Source of the DNA: Vibrio profundi
GTDB taxonomy: Bacteria > Pseudomonadota > Gammaproteobacteria > Enterobacterales > Vibrionaceae
Assembly: GCF_005281835.1 (NCBI RefSeq)
Contig: NZ_RZIS01000011.1
Coordinates: 80,102-144,101 of the forward strand
Length of the DNA stretch: 64,000 bases
Direction of reading: 5' to 3'
The notes under the pieces are model-generated. The model ran no database searches, was not told the origin of the DNA, and saw only the letters and a program-made list of their open reading frames with translations. Shown in pieces: positions 61,702 through 64,000 of the stretch. Position numbers and translations under genes: made by a program. Every line of letters starts with the position of its first letter. The stretch's first letter is position 1.

Positions 61702-62991
61702 AAAACCACTGTTTTTTCCGTCTACATAAGCAATCACGGTGTTACTCTGGTCGTAGCTGCGAACTATGGCTTGTTGGTCGCTCAGCCATGGCATGTCGTC
61801 TTCGGTAATTTTGTGGATGGCAGCACTGTCTACATCGGAGGTGAATTCTTGTGCACTGAATGACTGTCCATCACTGTAACTGCTTAATTCATCTAATGGC
61901 GTGCTGGATTTCTCGAGCAGAGCAGCATCCGATTCTAAAGCTTCAATTTGGGCAAAGCGCTTTTGCTTTGGTGAGAAAATGATCTTGAGTCCACTTTCCC
62001 CTTGTTGGACTTCACCCGATATTTTGTAAGGTGCCCAGAAATGCGCCATGGCAAAACCGCTTGCGCTTCTTTGTATTACCTGAGGTGTGTCTTTTTTCTT
62101 TTCTTCTTGCTCCAAGGTACGGTAATACTCAACGTCAACATCTTGGTAGTAACCTTTCTCGGTTATGGCCATCTCTCGCCAAAGCTTCCCTTTCCAAAAA
62201 ACATACAGGAAACCACCACTTAGATCAGAGGCTTTAGCTTTGTCTTTACTGCCATCTAAATAAGCCAATGGTCTCACAGGCACCAACACATTATCCCACT
62301 CATCCATCTGAGTTTCATTATCAACGGGTTGCAAGTCTTCGGCGAGTTTAAGCAAGATTGGCTGAGGCTGATCAGAACAAGGGATTTTGATGTAAAGCGT
62401 TTTACCCTCGACTTCGAGATCTTTAAACGTTGCAAGGCTACGGTGTTTGTTTTCAGTATCTGGCTTGCCTACGGTGACTTTTTCTTTTTGAGTATCGGTA
62501 GTTCCGAGCATCAGGCAGGCAGCATTACTTGACCATTGGCCGGCAAATTCCACAACGATCTTATGATCTGGACTAGGCTCTACAGGCGTGTAAGTCATGT
62601 TGCGGGGCAAAGGCACATCATCTTGAACTTGCTGATAGTTGGCTTTATTGACTTTCTTCCCCTCTGAAGTATCCAAGTTGGTAATCAGAGACTTTAACTT
62701 AGGGTAAGTATTCAGCTGAGCATCACTCAAAGGGACTCTGCGCGCAAAAGAAGATAAGGCGATCCAATGCGCTTTAAGCAACTCATTTTTAAGAGCATTA
62801 AGAAGGCTATGGGGAGACTTTTTAGCTGCAATTGAGATTGGCTGAGACAATGCAACAGGCAAATGCCGCACTATATCATTGGGGTTTCGCACACGCGAAA
62901 GCTGGCCTATGCATTCATCAGGCGTAAGGACATAAGATAGCTCGTTAGGTGTTAACTTCGAGCTGGGTATAAATTTGCAAACTAAATGCAT
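61294..62991 (-). CDS. Putative T6SS effector-like protein with MIX-like motif
   Basis: 565 aa from the ATG at 62991 (GGAG 8 nt upstream); the TTG at 63006 is in frame but has no better site. No signal peptide. Residues about 235-285 (VLVPVRPLAYL, LSGGFLYVFWKGKLWREM, AITEKGYY) resemble the MIX marker of T6SS effectors: the hRxGhhYhhh core reads LSGGFLYVFW, with Ser replacing the usual Arg. The C-terminal 135 residues are the module duplicated in the next gene. Likely T6SS-secreted cargo, by motif and location. The activity domain was not recognised. Confidence 0.6.
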   Translation of the reverse strand: MHLVCKFIPSSKLTPNELSYVLTPDECIGQLSRVRNPNDIVRHLPVALSQPISIAAKKSPHSLLNALKNELLKAHWIALSSFARRVPLSDAQLNTYPKLKSLITNLDTSEGKKVNKANYQQVQDDVPLPRNMTYTPVEPSPDHKIVVEFAGQWSSNAACLMLGTTDTQKEKVTVGKPDTENKHRSLATFKDLEVEGKTLYIKIPCSDQPQPILLKLAEDLQPVDNETQMDEWDNVLVPVRPLAYLDGSKDKAKASDLSGGFLYVFWKGKLWREMAITEKGYYQDVDVEYYRTLEQEEKKKDTPQVIQRSASGFAMAHFWAPYKISGEVQQGESGLKIIFSPKQKRFAQIEALESDAALLEKSSTPLDELSSYSDGQSFSAQEFTSDVDSAAIHKITEDDMPWLSDQQAIVRSYDQSNTVIAYVDGKNSGFLVRLEVGLADGPLAEQLDPYSLASYDGLVAIMEDSESDWRVTEPFELTSKDGYISALVTGMPPKGKFTLVLSHLGGEDSAVMMFEELTYQEITAEPPELPMASKYEEQRVPDEVNEERERQKKTLDMMLELINNN

Positions 62992-63593
62992 TTGAATTCT
63001 CCACAACCAACATCGTAAATAGGTTGCGGTGATAATTAAGCTGATAAGGCTTAGAGGTACGATTTGGTCTGGCGATCATACTTATTTAATCAAATAATTT
63101 CAATTAGATAGGACAATTAAGCACTAGTCATAAAGACCAAATTGATAGGCAAAACGCCTACATCATTTGATGCTCTGGCTAAAGATCACAAAAACATTTT
63201 TGCCCTATAGATAATGAACTAAGTAAATGTCGCCTAACAAAATAAGGAGAGGTTTTATATCGTTATGATTTATACAAAGTGGGAGGGATAGAGAAAAAGA
63301 AAAGTGGGCAAGATGCCCACTTCAATAACAATTCAGAGTACTCTATGAAATATACTCTAATCGTTAGTTAACCAAAGGTTAGGTAACAAATATTACCAAA
63401 TGCAGAACGTTTCAATGTGGCATTAATGTCGATGCCTCGATATACCTACTAAGTTAAAATAGTTCCCCACCTATATATGAGTAAGCGCTAAGAACTAGGT
63501 CAATAACAAACAACCTTGTGCCTGTAATAAACGTTCTTTTTGATTATCGAAACAACACTATAACTTTTGGGTTCAAATCTATATATAGTGATT
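62992..63593. other. Intergenic region between the MIX-like gene and the adhesin fragment
   Basis: About 600 bp. Contains the hairpin at 63302-63322 and presumably the promoter of the four-gene minus-strand unit. No gene or RNA recognised. Confidence 0.4.
63290..63322 (-). terminator. Intrinsic terminator downstream of the Ig-like protein gene
   Basis: AAGTGGGCA-TCT-TGCCCACTT on the minus strand followed by TTCTTTTTCTC. Lies 272 nt after the stop at 63594. Confidence 0.7.
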
Positions 63594-64000
63594 CTAGGGA
63601 ACCAATTCAAAACCACTGGACGCTTCCACTGTCACGCCAGCCTCATTGGTGCCCGTCACTGTGACCGTGTAATCACCGTTGACAACTTCGCTCAAGTCCA
63701 CAACAGCCGCACTCCAAGCATCATTCAATACCGTAGCCGTCGTCCTCGTCACCTCACTGCCACCTGTCGTCTTCACCACAACCGCCAACGATTGGTCATT
63801 GAAACGCGTCGATGTGCCTTCAAACACCAAATTCGCAGCTTCACTCTCATTCACCGTTCCTACCGGTGTAATAGCAAGCGTTGGCGTGATTGGCAATTCG
63901 TGGGACGAATCGGTGGCGCCTACATTACCCGCTAAATCCAGGTAGTTGCTCACTTCCAACGCAACACGCAACGCCTCCGTGCTTGGCACAGTCACCGTCC
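63594..64000 (-). CDS. Large Ig-like-repeat surface or secreted protein, partial C-terminus
   Basis: The reading frame is open to the window edge. The visible 135 residues are a bacterial Ig-like repeat of the kind in Bap/RTX adhesins: NESEAANLVFEGTSTRF, LAVVVKTTGG, TTATVLNDAWSAAVVDLS, NGDYTVTVTGTNEAG. It ends abruptly at FELVP with no RTX, T1SS or anchoring segment, so the gene may be truncated by a frameshift or simply end here. Function of the full protein not determined. Confidence 0.7.
   Translation of the reverse strand, partial: TVTVPSTEALRVALEVSNYLDLAGNVGATDSSHELPITPTLAITPVGTVNESEAANLVFEGTSTRFNDQSLAVVVKTTGGSEVTRTTATVLNDAWSAAVVDLSEVVNGDYTVTVTGTNEAGVTVEASSGFELVP

Overview
The window looks like a chromosomal segment of a marine Vibrio (Gammaproteobacteria). 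The genus is inferred from gene content and order: a nirB nitrite reductase, Cys/Leu tRNA tandem arrays, ravA-viaA, VexB-type RND pumps, several chemoreceptors, and a type VI secretion (T6SS) island whose layout (Hcp-VgrG-kinase-TssABCEFG facing Lrp-TssM, then TssL-TssK-TssJ-FHA and a PAAR-AHH effector) resembles the T6SS1 island of V. parahaemolyticus as I remember it. No species call is possible from sequence alone.

Layout. 1-1570: nirB (3' end cut by the window edge), with an FNR box and a NarP-like palindrome upstream. 1966-5729: two methyl-accepting chemotaxis proteins on opposite strands. 5788-6965: a minus-strand tRNA operon of four Cys-Leu units, each repeated about every 310 bp, with a strong promoter. 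7136-10253: viaA and ravA. 10549-13260: plus-strand metabolic genes (Nudix hydrolase, threonine aldolase, cytochrome c, an MBL-like protein). 13338-17648: an RND efflux permease and its adaptor.

18139-63000 is the T6SS island. All 13 core components are present. The minus-strand left block (28406 down to 23689) is an outer-membrane barrel, FHA protein, TssJ, TssK and TssL, followed by a PAAR-like effector carrier, an AHH nuclease on a separate ORF and a string of immunity-like genes, two of them broken or partial, ending in a decayed second PAAR-like copy. The plus-strand centre holds a TssA-like membrane protein, TssM and an Lrp/AsnC regulator. The convergent minus-strand block (49723 down to 34278) is Hcp, VgrG, DUF6484, a TIGR02270-like protein, DUF2169, an inactive ketosynthase-like protein, a Ser/Thr kinase and TssA, B, C, E, F, G. 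ClpV and a sigma-54 activator (VasH type) run divergently from hcp, and the hcp leader carries a sigma-54-like promoter. Minus-strand cargo or accessory genes follow (62991 down to 54556): a protein with a MIX-like motif, a secreted paralogue of its C-terminus, a propeller-like periplasmic protein and a 1587-residue OmpA-domain protein.

The right edge (63594-64000) is the C-terminal end of an Ig-like-repeat surface or secreted protein. The most interesting areas are the effector/immunity graveyard at 18139-23539 and the four-gene unit at 54556-62991, which I cannot match to a described effector system.
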